From Bacillus sp. REN3 (lineage in GTDB: Bacteria > Bacillota > Bacilli > Bacillales > Cytobacillaceae), in contig NZ_JAERSD010000002.1 in NCBI RefSeq assembly GCF_017912555.1, positions 18,392 to 82,391 on the forward strand: 64,000 bases of DNA, in the 5' to 3' direction. The first letter of the stretch is position 1. Each line of letters opens with the position of its first letter. This document shows, in pieces, positions 42,192-51,693 of this stretch. Below the pieces are notes generated by a model. The model searched no databases and had not been told where the DNA came from. It was given only the letters and a program-made list of their open reading frames with translations. Position numbers and translations under genes: made by a program.

Positions 42192-44438
42192 CTATTGCAG
42201 AATGCTTTGATAAGGATACCTATTCTTTTTAACAAATGCTTCAAATACATCATGGGGCAGCGGCTTGCTGAAATAATAACCCTGGCCGATTTCGCAGCCA
42301 TTGCTGCTCAGGAATTCGACCTGTTCCCGATCCTCTACGCCTTCGGCAATGACGCCGAATCTTAGGTTATGGCCCATATCAAGGATGGTCTTCACCATCG
42401 CCCCTTGGTTCCCGTGCAGAGCGATATCCTCAACAAAGGACTTATCGATCTTGATTTTGTCGATTGGCAGATGCCTAAGGAGGCTCAAAGAAGAGTAACC
42501 TGTCCCAAAATCATCGATTGCCACTGTGACGCCAAGATCCTTCAGTTGCCTCAGGACGCCAGCGGTTTTCTGGCTGTTTTGCATGATGCTCTCCGTAATT
42601 TCCAGATCGAGAAAATCCGGCTGAAGTCCTGTGTTATCCAGAATCTGCTTCACTGTATCGACGAACTGATCATCCTGCAGCTGGCGGACCGATATATTGA
42701 CGGAAACCGGGACACGAAGGAGCCCGCTCTCCTGCCATTCCTTATTTTGCTTGCATGCCTTCTGGAGGACCCATTTGCCAATCGGGACAATCAATCCCGT
42801 TTCCTCGGCCAGCGGGATGAACTCCCCGGGGGAAATGATTCCTTCCTCTGGATGGGACCAGCGTACAAGCGCCTCCACACCGATGATTTTTCCCGACTCC
42901 AGCTCCACTTGAGGCTGGTAGTAGAGAACAAGCTGATCATGCTCAAGTGCTTTCCTGAGACCATTCTCCAGCTCCATTTTCCTTGATGAAAGCCCACGAA
43001 GCTGGTCAGTATAGAACTGGAAATTGTTCTTCCCCCTTTCCTTCGCCAGGTACATCGCAGTGTCCGCATTCTTGATCAATGTTTCTTCGTCATTTCCATC
43101 AAATGGAGCCATGCTGATCCCGATGCTTGGTGTCACGAAGAATTCCTGGTTCTCAAGCTCGATTCCTTCAGAAAATGCTTCAAGAATCCCCCGGGCAATT
43201 TCAATCACCTGTTCTTTGGTATGGTCCTTGAGCAAAATGATGAATTCATCGCCGCCCTGGCGTGACACAAGCCCATGGTCCCCAACAGCCTCTTTCAGCT
43301 TTCCCGCAACGATCTTCAGGATTAGGTCCCCGACAGAATGCCCTTTCGTGTCGTTTATGATTTTAAAACGGTCAAGATCCAGGAAAAGCACGGCCAGGCT
43401 GCGGCAGCTATCCTCCTGGAATGCTGCATTCAGATGCTTCCTGACCATATTCCTGTTCGGAAGCCCTGTCAGTACATCATAATAGGCCATATATTTGATT
43501 GTATTTTCCGCTTTCTTCCGTTGGGTCAAATCCCTGCCGACAATCTGCTCAGCCATCCGACCCTCATATAGAATCGGCATCGCTGACATTTCAACAGCGA
43601 TTTCCTTTCCATCAAGCTGTGTCGCCTTGAATTCGAACCAAAGCTTTTCTTCAGAATCCTCATCGATTGCCAGCTCCCTGTGCTTGATCCTGGTGAGGAC
43701 ATCTTCAGGAATGACTTTAGAAATCGGCTGCCCGATTAAATCCTCCGGGCTTTCGGCCTTCAGCAGCCTACACCCTGCTTCATTGATGTAATCAAGCTTT
43801 CCTCTGCTATAGACCGCGATCAAATCAGGAGACATTTCCACAAGGCTTCGGTAACGTCCTTCACTCTCCTGCCTGTCGGTAATGTCAAATAGCACACTCG
43901 TGAAATCGATGAAGGTCCCGTTTTCATCCAGGACAGGAATCCCCCTGTCCTGAATCCAACGCACTTCGCCATCACGGCGTATGATTCTATAAATATTCGT
44001 AACCGCTTCGCCCCTCAGGAAACCTGCCGCCCTCCCAGGAAGGATATGGCGATCCTCCGGATGGATGACCTGCTTCCAAAGGGTGCTATCTTTATAAAAC
44101 TCTTCAGACGAATAACCATAAAGTTTTTCGATTCCAGAGGTGATCAATAGGGTATCCGTCTTTAAATCATGCGACCAGATCGCTACATCAAGCGTATCGA
44201 AAATGCTTTTGAGCCTTTTCTTATTCGCATGAAGCTCCTTCGCAGTTTTGTTGATTCCCTTGAATAGGACCACAATGAAAACAGTGAGGACTGAAGTGGT
44301 TGTTAAGCCGATTAAATACTCGCTGGTCTCACTTATAGAAAAATAGAAAGAGGTGAACCAATCCACAATCTCGACTAATAAAACCAATACTAAAATAAAT
44401 AATACATTGAAATGATGAATTTTCTCTTTACTGTCCAT
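42192..44438 (-). CDS. Membrane PAS-PAS-GGDEF-EAL protein (c-di-GMP turnover)
   Basis: A 748-aa protein starting MDSKEKIHHF at the ATG at 44438 behind GGAGGAAAC. Two membrane helices (about 10-60), two PAS domains, a GGDEF domain with intact SRQGGDEF, and an EAL domain with GVEALVRW, NISVRQLQDD, LEITESIM and DDFGTGYSSL, all residues expected for catalysis. It may make or break c-di-GMP; dual-domain proteins are often net phosphodiesterases. Monocistronic, between the composite repeat and a lipoprotein gene. Confidence 0.92.
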   Translation of the reverse strand: MDSKEKIHHFNVLFILVLVLLVEIVDWFTSFYFSISETSEYLIGLTTTSVLTVFIVVLFKGINKTAKELHANKKRLKSIFDTLDVAIWSHDLKTDTLLITSGIEKLYGYSSEEFYKDSTLWKQVIHPEDRHILPGRAAGFLRGEAVTNIYRIIRRDGEVRWIQDRGIPVLDENGTFIDFTSVLFDITDRQESEGRYRSLVEMSPDLIAVYSRGKLDYINEAGCRLLKAESPEDLIGQPISKVIPEDVLTRIKHRELAIDEDSEEKLWFEFKATQLDGKEIAVEMSAMPILYEGRMAEQIVGRDLTQRKKAENTIKYMAYYDVLTGLPNRNMVRKHLNAAFQEDSCRSLAVLFLDLDRFKIINDTKGHSVGDLILKIVAGKLKEAVGDHGLVSRQGGDEFIILLKDHTKEQVIEIARGILEAFSEGIELENQEFFVTPSIGISMAPFDGNDEETLIKNADTAMYLAKERGKNNFQFYTDQLRGLSSRKMELENGLRKALEHDQLVLYYQPQVELESGKIIGVEALVRWSHPEEGIISPGEFIPLAEETGLIVPIGKWVLQKACKQNKEWQESGLLRVPVSVNISVRQLQDDQFVDTVKQILDNTGLQPDFLDLEITESIMQNSQKTAGVLRQLKDLGVTVAIDDFGTGYSSLSLLRHLPIDKIKIDKSFVEDIALHGNQGAMVKTILDMGHNLRFGVIAEGVEDREQVEFLSSNGCEIGQGYYFSKPLPHDVFEAFVKKNRYPYQSILQ

Positions 44439-44597
44439 TAAAGAGTTTCCTCCATGACTTGAGCTTAGGTGTAATATTCCAGCACTACATATTATTAACA
44501 TATCAAATACCAAGCCCAGCGCACAATGGAATGTTAAAATTTTGTCGAAAGTTTGCGGATTTTCATCATGATTCTCAAGGTAAACCGAATAACCATA

Positions 44598-44631
44598 AAA
44601 AGGAAACTGGCCTTTCAACCAGTTTCCTTTT
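44598..44631 (-). terminator. Intrinsic terminator of the lipoprotein gene
   Basis: AAAAAGGAAACTGG pairs with CCAGTTTCCTTTTT; on the minus strand a T-run follows. Confidence 0.85.
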
Positions 44632-45318
44632 TTATGGCTTTACAGGAGAATAGTGTTCCAGTAATTGATTTTTCAGATCTTCCTGATCCCCTGCATATTC
44701 AATTGAAATGTATTTCCTTGCGTTTCCTTCATCAACCAAATGGACGTACCACTTGAGATCCTGGCTTGGGAAGTGCTGGAACAACACCAGTGCCGGACTG
44801 CCGTTAACCGTAGTCTTGTTTTGCATGACCGAAGGGCCCTGGCTGGTCATATGCTCCACCATGCCCGCGGCGATCGTTTCCAGGCTGTCAGCCGTATCCA
44901 CCTTCATGGCTGTCAGGATCAAGGATCCATCCGGTGTCGCATATTGGATCCCATTCGGGATTCCGCCTCCTTGTTCGATGAACTTGATGAAATCCTCAGG
45001 TATCTTGAACCATCCAACCGTATCATCCCCGACAAGTTGGAAGCCTTCTTTTACATTTCCTGGCTCGCCATCCGTTTCGGTTGAATCAGCACTTGTACCT
45101 TCGCTTGCATCATCCTTTGTGCCCTCCGCATCAGGAGTTGACACATCCTCTGTGCCGGCACCATCCGCGCTGTTTACCGTGTCTGCAGCAGCCGCTTCAC
45201 CTTCCTCTGTACCGGTTTGCTGTTTGACAACTGTCTTCACCGTCTCTTTCACGACACCACCGCAGCCAGCCAGCAAAAATGCCGAAAAAACAATCAAACT
45301 TCCCATCACTTTTTTCAT
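44632..45318 (-). CDS. Lipoprotein with acidic low-complexity linker
   Basis: A 228-aa lipoprotein: signal and lipobox at residues 1-19 (SLIVFSAFLLAGC), then a Glu/Asp/Thr/Ser-rich linker to about residue 95, and a folded C-terminal domain (FQLVGDDTVGWFKIPEDFIK; SPALVLFQHFPSQDLKWYVH). Start at the ATG at 45318 with GATGAGGG ahead. The linker would hold the domain away from the membrane through the cell wall. Family not recognised. Monocistronic. Confidence 0.83.
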   Translation of the reverse strand: MKKVMGSLIVFSAFLLAGCGGVVKETVKTVVKQQTGTEEGEAAAADTVNSADGAGTEDVSTPDAEGTKDDASEGTSADSTETDGEPGNVKEGFQLVGDDTVGWFKIPEDFIKFIEQGGGIPNGIQYATPDGSLILTAMKVDTADSLETIAAGMVEHMTSQGPSVMQNKTTVNGSPALVLFQHFPSQDLKWYVHLVDEGNARKYISIEYAGDQEDLKNQLLEHYSPVKP

Positions 45319-45420
45319 GAAATTTCCCTCATCTCTTTGTTGATATCCAACCTTTCCCATTTTATATTCATTTGCCTATATATTCAAATAATTTACATTG
45401 GGTTTTAAAAAGGCTGGCGC

Positions 45421-46695
45421 CTACATCTTAACAGCCACCGTTTCCTGCTGCGCTTCTTTCCTTAGCAAATCCAGGAACACGTTTCCCCTGTATAGATACG
45501 GAACGATCAATAACAGGCATAATCCGCACAATCCGAGCAGGCTCCATACCGGTACTTTTTCCAGCAGGTAACCAAACAAGATAAAGCCAACCGGCGTCAT
45601 GACACTTGAACCGGTTTCCAGGAGGGACATCACCCGGCCGCGATACTCATCAGGTGTATTTTTCTGTAAAAGAACCATGACCGGCATATTGATGAACATG
45701 ATACCTGCTGAGAGCAGCAGGACCAGGATGATGAAATAACCAAACAAAAAATCGTTCGAAATGGATGCAAAGGATTGGAAGTCTGGCAGTCCCAAAGAAA
45801 TCAGTACAATTGAGAGAAGCAAGATTCCTAACATGATCGATTGCTCTTTTCTTTTGATTTCTTTTCTTGCTGACAGATACAAGGCCAGAATCATCATCCC
45901 TGCGGAAAAACTCCCTTCGATGATGCCAAGCTGGATTGAGGACATTTTTCTGATTGTGAGCACTAAATAAGGCAGGGCGACTGGAAAAACAGCAAACCAA
46001 AAGTTGAGCCAGATACTGATGAGGATCAGGTAAAAGAGGAAAGGCTGCTGCTTGAGATAAACGATGCCCTGCTTCATATCTTCCACCATGCTTGTTTGTT
46101 TTTCCGGTTTTTTCTTGTCTGAGAATAAATTATAATCGATAAGGATGCTTACTATGGCTGCTAGAAGGAATGTAAGGATGTTGAGGCCCATGAAGGTGGT
46201 GATGGGAAAAATGCCAAAGAAGACGCCCCCAAGGACGGGACCTAGAATCGCTGATAGGGAAATTGCCGCCTGGTTCAATGACATTGCTTTCTGAAGGTGG
46301 TCAGGGCCAACCATATTGTAAATGGATGAAGTCACTGCGATGGAATAAAAGGTGTTCAAAATGCCCAATCCCGCAGTAGCGGCATAAAGGATCCATATTT
46401 CATTTGACAGGAAGGTAAAGACAAGCAAAGCAGCAACTAGCCATACTGTACTGCAAAAGTTAGAGGAGATGATGATCTTCTTCCGGTCAAAACGATCACT
46501 GATGGTCCCTGCAATCGGAGCGAGCAATATCCGCGGCAGAATGCTTAAGATCAATGTAATCGCGAAGTTGAGGCTCGAACCAGTTTCGGACAGGATATAG
46601 AGTCCGATGGCAAACGCATAAATCGAAGATCCAAGGACTGCGGTCACTTTTCCTAGGAGGAAAAAAATCAGATTCCTCTTCACCGCCTTCTCCAT
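45421..46695 (-). CDS. MFS transporter coupled to an ArsR-type regulator
   Basis: A 424-aa transporter with 12 hydrophobic segments and the loop motif GTISDRFDRKKII, of the MFS group that includes multidrug and macrolide exporters. The ATG overlaps the regulator's stop (TAATG), so translation is coupled. The pairing with a repressor suggests efflux induced by its own substrate, which cannot be named from sequence. Confidence 0.88.
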   Translation of the reverse strand: MEKAVKRNLIFFLLGKVTAVLGSSIYAFAIGLYILSETGSSLNFAITLILSILPRILLAPIAGTISDRFDRKKIIISSNFCSTVWLVAALLVFTFLSNEIWILYAATAGLGILNTFYSIAVTSSIYNMVGPDHLQKAMSLNQAAISLSAILGPVLGGVFFGIFPITTFMGLNILTFLLAAIVSILIDYNLFSDKKKPEKQTSMVEDMKQGIVYLKQQPFLFYLILISIWLNFWFAVFPVALPYLVLTIRKMSSIQLGIIEGSFSAGMMILALYLSARKEIKRKEQSIMLGILLLSIVLISLGLPDFQSFASISNDFLFGYFIILVLLLSAGIMFINMPVMVLLQKNTPDEYRGRVMSLLETGSSVMTPVGFILFGYLLEKVPVWSLLGLCGLCLLLIVPYLYRGNVFLDLLRKEAQQETVAVKM

Positions 46696-47168
46696 TAGTC
46701 TTCCTCCTTGATTTTTTTTAAAATAACATTGAGTTCATAGGAAGTCCGTTCTTCTTCGCTCTTGCTGGTTGATCTTTCTACATACTTGAAAAAGAGTGCG
46801 TCCAAATCTGCATGTAACTCCTTCAGGTCGGCTTCAGTCAGTGACACATACGTTCCCTGGCTCGTTGTCTCTTCTACCTTCGTGTCCTCTTTCTCGGTAT
46901 TCAAACTGAAATGGGTCGCTTTTGAACGATAGTATTTTTCAATGATCCCTCTGTTTTCCCTCGTCTCTTCAATTTCCAGGATTCCGCCATTGTAGAGCTG
47001 CTGGATATGATAATGAATACTCCCGGCAGACTTCCCTAGTTCATCAGCTACCTGTTTTGCGGTCATCGCCTTCATTGCCAGCAAGTAAATGATTTTAACC
47101 CGCAAAGGGCTGGAGACGAGCTTCTGCTGTTCCAAATTCACTTCCATGGTCTTTTTTATATAATCCAT
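46695..47168 (-). CDS. ArsR/SmtB-type winged-helix regulator
   Basis: A 157-aa regulator with an N-terminal ArsR-type winged helix (SSPLRVKIIYLLAMKAMTAK; VADELGKSAGSIHYHIQQL) and a longer C-terminal acidic region than metal-sensing ArsR proteins. No CxC metal site is visible, so it probably senses an organic ligand. Start at the ATG at 47168 behind GGAAGGTGAG. A palindrome inside its promoter (47215-47230) is a likely autoregulatory operator that would also control the coupled MFS gene. Confidence 0.87.
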   Translation of the reverse strand: MDYIKKTMEVNLEQQKLVSSPLRVKIIYLLAMKAMTAKQVADELGKSAGSIHYHIQQLYNGGILEIEETRENRGIIEKYYRSKATHFSLNTEKEDTKVEETTSQGTYVSLTEADLKELHADLDALFFKYVERSTSKSEEERTSYELNVILKKIKEED

Positions 47169-47486
47169 CCGACTCACCTTCCAAAATTTTCATTTGATTT
47201 GACTTTATTATATGTTCTAAATTTTTAGAATGCAATAAAAAATTAGAATGAGTGGTTTGTCTAGTTCAGATTTTTAATTTTTCACAGGAAAAAATACACT
47301 CCTTTTGGATGCAGACGCATGCCAGGAATTTAGTCACTGCCTTCCACAAAGCTATTTACTGAATAATGACCAGTATTTTCTGAACCTCAAAACATATAAT
47401 CTTATCATTGATTTCCATTCTTTCTGTCTTGAATCGAAAATCTGTTGCGAAAGTGCTGGATACGGATTTTAACAGGATCCAGCGTT
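47169..47486. other. Intergenic region between pcp and the ArsR gene
   Basis: About 318 bp. It contains the regulator's promoter and operator (47207-47235). The rest shows no gene; a weak hairpin near 47450-47485 may end pcp transcription. Confidence 0.5.
47207..47235 (-). promoter_or_regulatory. Promoter with operator palindrome in the spacer
   Basis: On the minus strand TTGCAT (47235-47230), 17 bases, TATAAT (47212-47207). The palindrome TTCTAAA-TT-TTTAGAA (47215-47230) fills the spacer, an ideal repressor position. It lies about 40 bp ahead of the ArsR-type gene. Confidence 0.8.
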
Positions 47487-48110
47487 CTATTCCTCCATGG
47501 CACAAGTGGAAACAATGATCCTCAATGCCTTAACCAGCGTTTCCTGAGGAAGGGACGGCAGTGAGGGATTGCTGACTGACATTTTTGTCGAGGCCGGAAA
47601 GTGGATAAAACCAGCCTTGATCGGAAGGCTGTTTTTCCGAATATGGTTCAATACAGCATAAAGCGTATTGTTACAGATAAAAGTTCCAGCACTATTCGAA
47701 ATCGCGGCAGGGATGTCTTCATCGTTCAGATTTTTCACGATCTGCCTGATTGGCAAGGTAGCGAACAAGCCGTCAGGACCATGGATGTCGATCGGTTCAT
47801 CGCTGGGCACTTTCCCCTTATTATCAGGGTATGGATTGCCGGAGCCTGTGTCTTTTATATTGATGCCGATCCGTTCAGGTGTGATGGCTGTCCTGCCCGC
47901 AGCAAGGCCGCAAGATATGACAATGTCCGGCTTTACCTCATTCATTTTATGAATCAGCTTGTCCGCACACTCATCAAAATGAACAGGCAGCAAAATCGTT
48001 GAAACCTCCCTGTTTTTCGCAGAAAATCGTTCAGCATCCTTGAGCAATTCCTCGGTAGGATTTATGCTCATCTTTCCGAATGGCTCAAAGCCGGATATCA
48101 GGATTTTCAT
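47487..48110 (-). CDS. pcp: Pyrrolidone-carboxylate peptidase
   Basis: A 207-aa C15 cysteine peptidase removing N-terminal pyroglutamate from peptides. N-terminal KILISGFEPFG, catalytic Glu79 in ITPERIG, Cys146 in SNSAGTFICNN and His170 in GFIHFP are all present, close to the numbering of Bacillus Pcp. RBS AAAGGAGG. Full length, cytoplasmic, monocistronic. Confidence 0.95.
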   Translation of the reverse strand: MKILISGFEPFGKMSINPTEELLKDAERFSAKNREVSTILLPVHFDECADKLIHKMNEVKPDIVISCGLAAGRTAITPERIGINIKDTGSGNPYPDNKGKVPSDEPIDIHGPDGLFATLPIRQIVKNLNDEDIPAAISNSAGTFICNNTLYAVLNHIRKNSLPIKAGFIHFPASTKMSVSNPSLPSLPQETLVKALRIIVSTCAMEE

Positions 48111-48305
48111 GGGACAGCCTCCTTTGCTTAGTTATAAACTTATACTTTTCTTCTTAAAATCCTGGCAATTTGTAAATCTTTTTAGGCAAAATTCACTAAA
48201 TCTCTTAAAAAATCAATAACTCTATCTATACAAAAATCGCATACACCCTAAATATTGTTCCCTTATTCTATCAATGGGTAATAAAAATGCAAAGGAGATG
48301 GAGAA

Positions 48306-49133
48306 ATGAAAAAAGCATTGATTGGAGCGGGAACCGCGCTGGCGCTTTTGTTCAGTCCTTTTCAACAGGCGTTTGCGGATGGGCCTACAAAAGGGGAACT
48401 GAGGCAATTTGATACGGTTGCCCACCGAGGCGCTTCGGGCTACGCACCAGAAAATACGATTGCTGCCTTTGATAAGGGGCTTGAAATGAAAGCAGACTAT
48501 ATCGAAATTGACGTCCAGCGCAGCAAGGATGGTGAACTAGTCGTCATCCACGACACGACGGTTGACAGGACGACGGATGGGACTGGCAAAGTCCGCGACC
48601 TGACATTCGAGGAGCTTCGCAGCCTTGATGCCGGAAGCTTCAAAGGGGAGGAATTCGCAGGGGAAAAAATCCCGACTTTCGAAGAAGTCCTTGACCGTTA
48701 TCGTGGAAAAATCGGGATATTGATTGAGCTGAAAGCACCTGAGCTGTATCCAGGTATGGAAGAGAGAGTCGCACAGGAATTGAAAGAACGCAACTTAGAC
48801 AAACCTCAAAATGGAAAAATCATCATCCAGTCATTCAATTTTGATTCAATGAAGAAGATGGATGCCCTCCTTCCCGAAGTTCCGATTGGTGTACTGACTT
48901 CCTCCTCGCTGCATGTCACGGATGAAGCCCTTGCAGGTTTCGCTGAATACGCTGACTACTTCAATCCGAACTACGGCCTGGTTTCAAAAGAATTAGTGGA
49001 TAAAGTCCATGACCTTGGCATGGAAATTCAATCATGGACCGTCCGCAGCCCCGAGGCAGCCCAATTCCTCATCGACATGAAAGTGGATGGAATCATTACC
49101 GATTATCCGGATTATGTCGATCCCCGGAACTAA
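48306..49133 (+). CDS. glpQ: Secreted glycerophosphodiester phosphodiesterase
   Basis: A 275-aa GDPD enzyme. Signal peptide at residues 1-24 (ALIGAGTALALLFSPFQQAFA). TIM-barrel active site: AHRGASGYAPENTIAAF (catalytic His), EIDVQRSKDGELVVIHD (metal Glu/Asp, second His) and later LIELKAPE. It hydrolyses glycerophosphodiesters to glycerol-3-phosphate, and in bacilli can act on teichoic-acid turnover products. RBS AAAGGAGATGG. Bsu GlpQ is PhoP-controlled; I cannot show PHO boxes here. Confidence 0.93.
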   Translation: MKKALIGAGTALALLFSPFQQAFADGPTKGELRQFDTVAHRGASGYAPENTIAAFDKGLEMKADYIEIDVQRSKDGELVVIHDTTVDRTTDGTGKVRDLTFEELRSLDAGSFKGEEFAGEKIPTFEEVLDRYRGKIGILIELKAPELYPGMEERVAQELKERNLDKPQNGKIIIQSFNFDSMKKMDALLPEVPIGVLTSSSLHVTDEALAGFAEYADYFNPNYGLVSKELVDKVHDLGMEIQSWTVRSPEAAQFLIDMKVDGIITDYPDYVDPRN

Positions 49134-49140
49134 CTGAAGT

Positions 49141-49196
49141 GCCTGCTCCCGCTTCGCGGCAATCCAGCTGCGCGAAGCGTGAACAGGCTCTTTTTC
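49141..49196 (+). terminator. Terminator of glpQ
   Basis: GCCTG-TC-CGCTTCGCG pairs with CGCGAAGCG-GA-CAGGC in a long imperfect stem, followed by TCTTTTTCTC on the plus strand. Confidence 0.75.
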
Positions 49197-49325
49197 TCAT
49201 TCGCTGTCCGGCGTGATATTGAAGAAGTTCGCACTTTCGTCTTTCTTCACCTCTTCTCCTTTTTTGTCATCCATTTTACCGTCGGATTCATAGCTCATTT
49301 TGAATTCTTCCTCTTTTTTATCCAT
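49197..49325 (-). CDS. 42-aa hydrophilic small protein
   Basis: MDKKEEEFKMSYESDGKMDD followed by KKGEEVKKDESANFFNITPD and SE. It is highly charged, without hydrophobic segments, and is possibly disordered. The ATG stands 8 bases after a near-perfect AAAGGAGGGATG site, the main reason to believe it. It lies between glpQ and the SleB-like gene, with a terminator (49383-49405) upstream insulating it. Composition recalls small acid- or stress-associated proteins of bacilli, but I do not recognise the family. Confidence 0.72.
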   Translation of the reverse strand: MDKKEEEFKMSYESDGKMDDKKGEEVKKDESANFFNITPDSE

Positions 49326-49382
49326 CTTCCATCCCTCCTTTGCTATTTGGGTTTAGGGTTTCCCGTTTTTTTTTCATCATAC

Positions 49383-49405
49383 AAAAAACACCGGATATAC
49401 CGGTG
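49383..49405 (-). terminator. Intrinsic terminator of the SleB-like gene
   Basis: CACCGG, loop, CCGGTG; on the minus strand TTTTTT follows. Confidence 0.8.
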
Positions 49406-49483
49406 CTTCCATGGATGTTCTGTTAAACTCCCCTATGATTCCGGGCCCAAGTCAGGAGGCCATTGAAACGTCGTTGTTAAAAA

Positions 49484-50101
49484 TCAGAAAGCAAAACTGT
49501 GAGATCCAATCTGCTGGTTCACTGTACGGGTAAAAATCCATTGGTCAGTGGCCAGAAGAGGATTGTAATAATAGACGGCTCCATATGATGGATCCCAGCC
49601 AAGGAATGCATCCTTCACAGCTTTGTATGCAATGGAATTCGGCTCGAGATTGTATTGGCCGTCAGAAACAGCCGTGAAAGCGTTCCGCTGGAAAATCACC
49701 TCATAAACCGAATCAGGAAATTCGCTGGATTGGACCCGGTTCAGGATGACTGCCGCCACTGCTACCTGCCCCTTATAGTCCTCTCCTCTTGCTTCGCCAT
49801 GCACCGTATGTGCCATCATCACAACATCGTTGATCATCCTCGATGTCTTCGGCCCTACTTCCCCAACGGCCTCGATGCCAAAATCCCTTTGGAATTGCTC
49901 AACGGCATTCCTTGTAATCGGTCCATAGTAGCCTGTCGTATCGCCATAAAAATAGCCAAGTTTTTTTAATACAGATTGCACATAGGTAACGTCTGAACCT
50001 CTTGAACCCATTTTCAACTGTGAGGCTTCGGCATCAACCTGGAAAAAACCAATCATGCAAAACATTCCGGCGGCTGCAGCAATCATTCTTATGTACTTCA
50101 T
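49484..50101 (-). CDS. SleB/CwlJ-type cell-wall hydrolase with PG-binding domain
   Basis: A 205-aa exported protein. Signal peptide at about 1-26 (AAAAGMFCMIGFFQVDAEA), a peptidoglycan-binding_1 domain at about 32-85 (GSRGSDVTYVQSVLKKLGYF; GPITRNAVEQFQRDFGI), and a Hydrolase_2 domain with AHTVHGEARGEDYKGQVAVA, the Glu-bearing core of SleB/CwlJ lytic enzymes. In spore formers such proteins act in cortex hydrolysis or vegetative wall turnover (YkvT-like). RBS AAAAGGAGAAG. Confidence 0.92.
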   Translation of the reverse strand: MKYIRMIAAAAGMFCMIGFFQVDAEASQLKMGSRGSDVTYVQSVLKKLGYFYGDTTGYYGPITRNAVEQFQRDFGIEAVGEVGPKTSRMINDVVMMAHTVHGEARGEDYKGQVAVAAVILNRVQSSEFPDSVYEVIFQRNAFTAVSDGQYNLEPNSIAYKAVKDAFLGWDPSYGAVYYYNPLLATDQWIFTRTVNQQIGSHSFAF

Positions 50102-50487
50102 TCATCTTCTCCTTTTTTATTATGTTTTTGAATGGACAATGGTTAACATCCCCCCTGATTTCCGCTCGAGGAAATCCTTTTCATTCCCCGGCGATGCGGC
50201 ACGAAGGAAATCCAACCAATCCTAAGGGAGCCTCCTTGTGTTTCCTCCAATCAGCATTTTACGCAACAGAGCCTCTATGGTCAATCACCGCCTCCTCCCA
50301 TTCCTTGCATTACCATACCCTTTCCCCAAAATACAGGTTGGAAACTCGGCCAAAAGAATGGAAAAGTCTTTTAAACATGGGATGAATTTCTTATTTTATT
50401 TTTATTTAGTGAGCCGTAATTTTACAATTATCAGATAAATGTAGTATCTTTAAAGAACCAATATTGAAGAAAACGTGAGGCATACGT
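50102..50487. other. Gene-free region
   Basis: About 386 bp with short open frames only. 50145-50285 has weak resemblance to a decayed family 2 repeat (CCTGATTTCCGCTCGAGG at one end, TTCCTCCAATCAGC at the other). Confidence 0.4.
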
Positions 50488-51693
50488 ATGTGGAGAAATA
50501 GGAATGTTTGGATATTATTGACCGGGGAATTCATCGCTGGTCTTGGATTGTGGCTTGGGATCATCGGGAACCTTGAATTCATGCAGGAAAAAATTCCTTC
50601 TGACTTCTTCAAATCAGTTCTCCTTGCGGCCGGGTTGCTCGCCGGTATTGCTGTTGGTCCACTAGCAGGGAGGTTGACCGATCAGCACAGCAAAAAGACC
50701 GTCATGCTGCTGTCAGGCTTTGTCAGGGCGGCAAGCGTCCTCTTCATGCTGATTGCCATTCAAACAAGTTCCGTGTGGTGGATGCTGATCTTTCTGGTCT
50801 TACTGCAAATTTCTGCCGCTTTTTATTTTCCGGCACTTCAGGCAGCAATTCCTTTAGTCGTCAGCGAAAAAGATTTGCTCCGGCTTAACGGAGTGCATAT
50901 GAATGTCGCTACGCTTTCTCGCGTTATCGGCACAGCAGTTGCAGGAATATTGCTTGTCATGATCCCTTTATCGATGGTGTATGTTTTATCCCTGGCCGCC
51001 TATCTCATTCTCTTCAGTCTGACCTGGTTCTTAAGGTTCGATGAGCAGATTGAAGTACTGCATACCAAGGCAGGGAACCAAAGACAAGGATTCAAGGATG
51101 TTTTTCCGGTCATCAGCAAATTGCCAATCGTTCTCATGACACTGATCATGGCACTCATCCCGCTTTTGTTCCTCGGCGGCTTCAATTTGCTTGTCATCAA
51201 TATCAGTGAGCTCCAGGGCAGCGCGGCGATAAAAGGATGGATCTATACAGCAGAGGGAATCGCCTTCATGTGCGGCGCCTTTTTGATCAAGCGGATCAGC
51301 GATAGGGTCCCGCCATATACTGTTTTATTCGTGAGTTCTTTCCTGATCGGCATCTCGCAGATGATGCTCTACTTTGCTTATCTCCCTGTTTTAACGATCA
51401 TCGCCTTCATCGTCTTTGGATTCTCAGTCGGCTGCTTCTTCCCGACCGCCGCAACTATTTTCCAGACAAAGGTCCCGAAGGACTATCACGGCCGCTTCTT
51501 TTCCTTCCGCAACATGATGGACCGCGTATTCTTCCAGATTGTCCTGCTTATGACCGGCTTCCTTCTGGATGCAGTCGGTCTTCAGAATATGAGCGTAATG
51601 TTCGGCATTTTATCTATCGGAATGACTTCCCTCTTTTTCCTGAAATCAAGGTCGCTGCGAAAAGGTGCCGAACCAAGGAAAAATGTTGGGTGA
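50488..51693 (+). CDS. MFS transporter, macrolide-efflux-like
   Basis: A 401-aa transporter with 12 hydrophobic segments. Loop 2-3 motif GPLAGRLTDQHSKKTVMLL is the standard MFS signature, and the general layout resembles MefA/YfiS-type exporters. The ATG follows GTGAGGCATACGT, a weak site. No regulator is adjacent. Substrate unknown. Confidence 0.85.
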   Translation: MWRNRNVWILLTGEFIAGLGLWLGIIGNLEFMQEKIPSDFFKSVLLAAGLLAGIAVGPLAGRLTDQHSKKTVMLLSGFVRAASVLFMLIAIQTSSVWWMLIFLVLLQISAAFYFPALQAAIPLVVSEKDLLRLNGVHMNVATLSRVIGTAVAGILLVMIPLSMVYVLSLAAYLILFSLTWFLRFDEQIEVLHTKAGNQRQGFKDVFPVISKLPIVLMTLIMALIPLLFLGGFNLLVINISELQGSAAIKGWIYTAEGIAFMCGAFLIKRISDRVPPYTVLFVSSFLIGISQMMLYFAYLPVLTIIAFIVFGFSVGCFFPTAATIFQTKVPKDYHGRFFSFRNMMDRVFFQIVLLMTGFLLDAVGLQNMSVMFGILSIGMTSLFFLKSRSLRKGAEPRKNVG

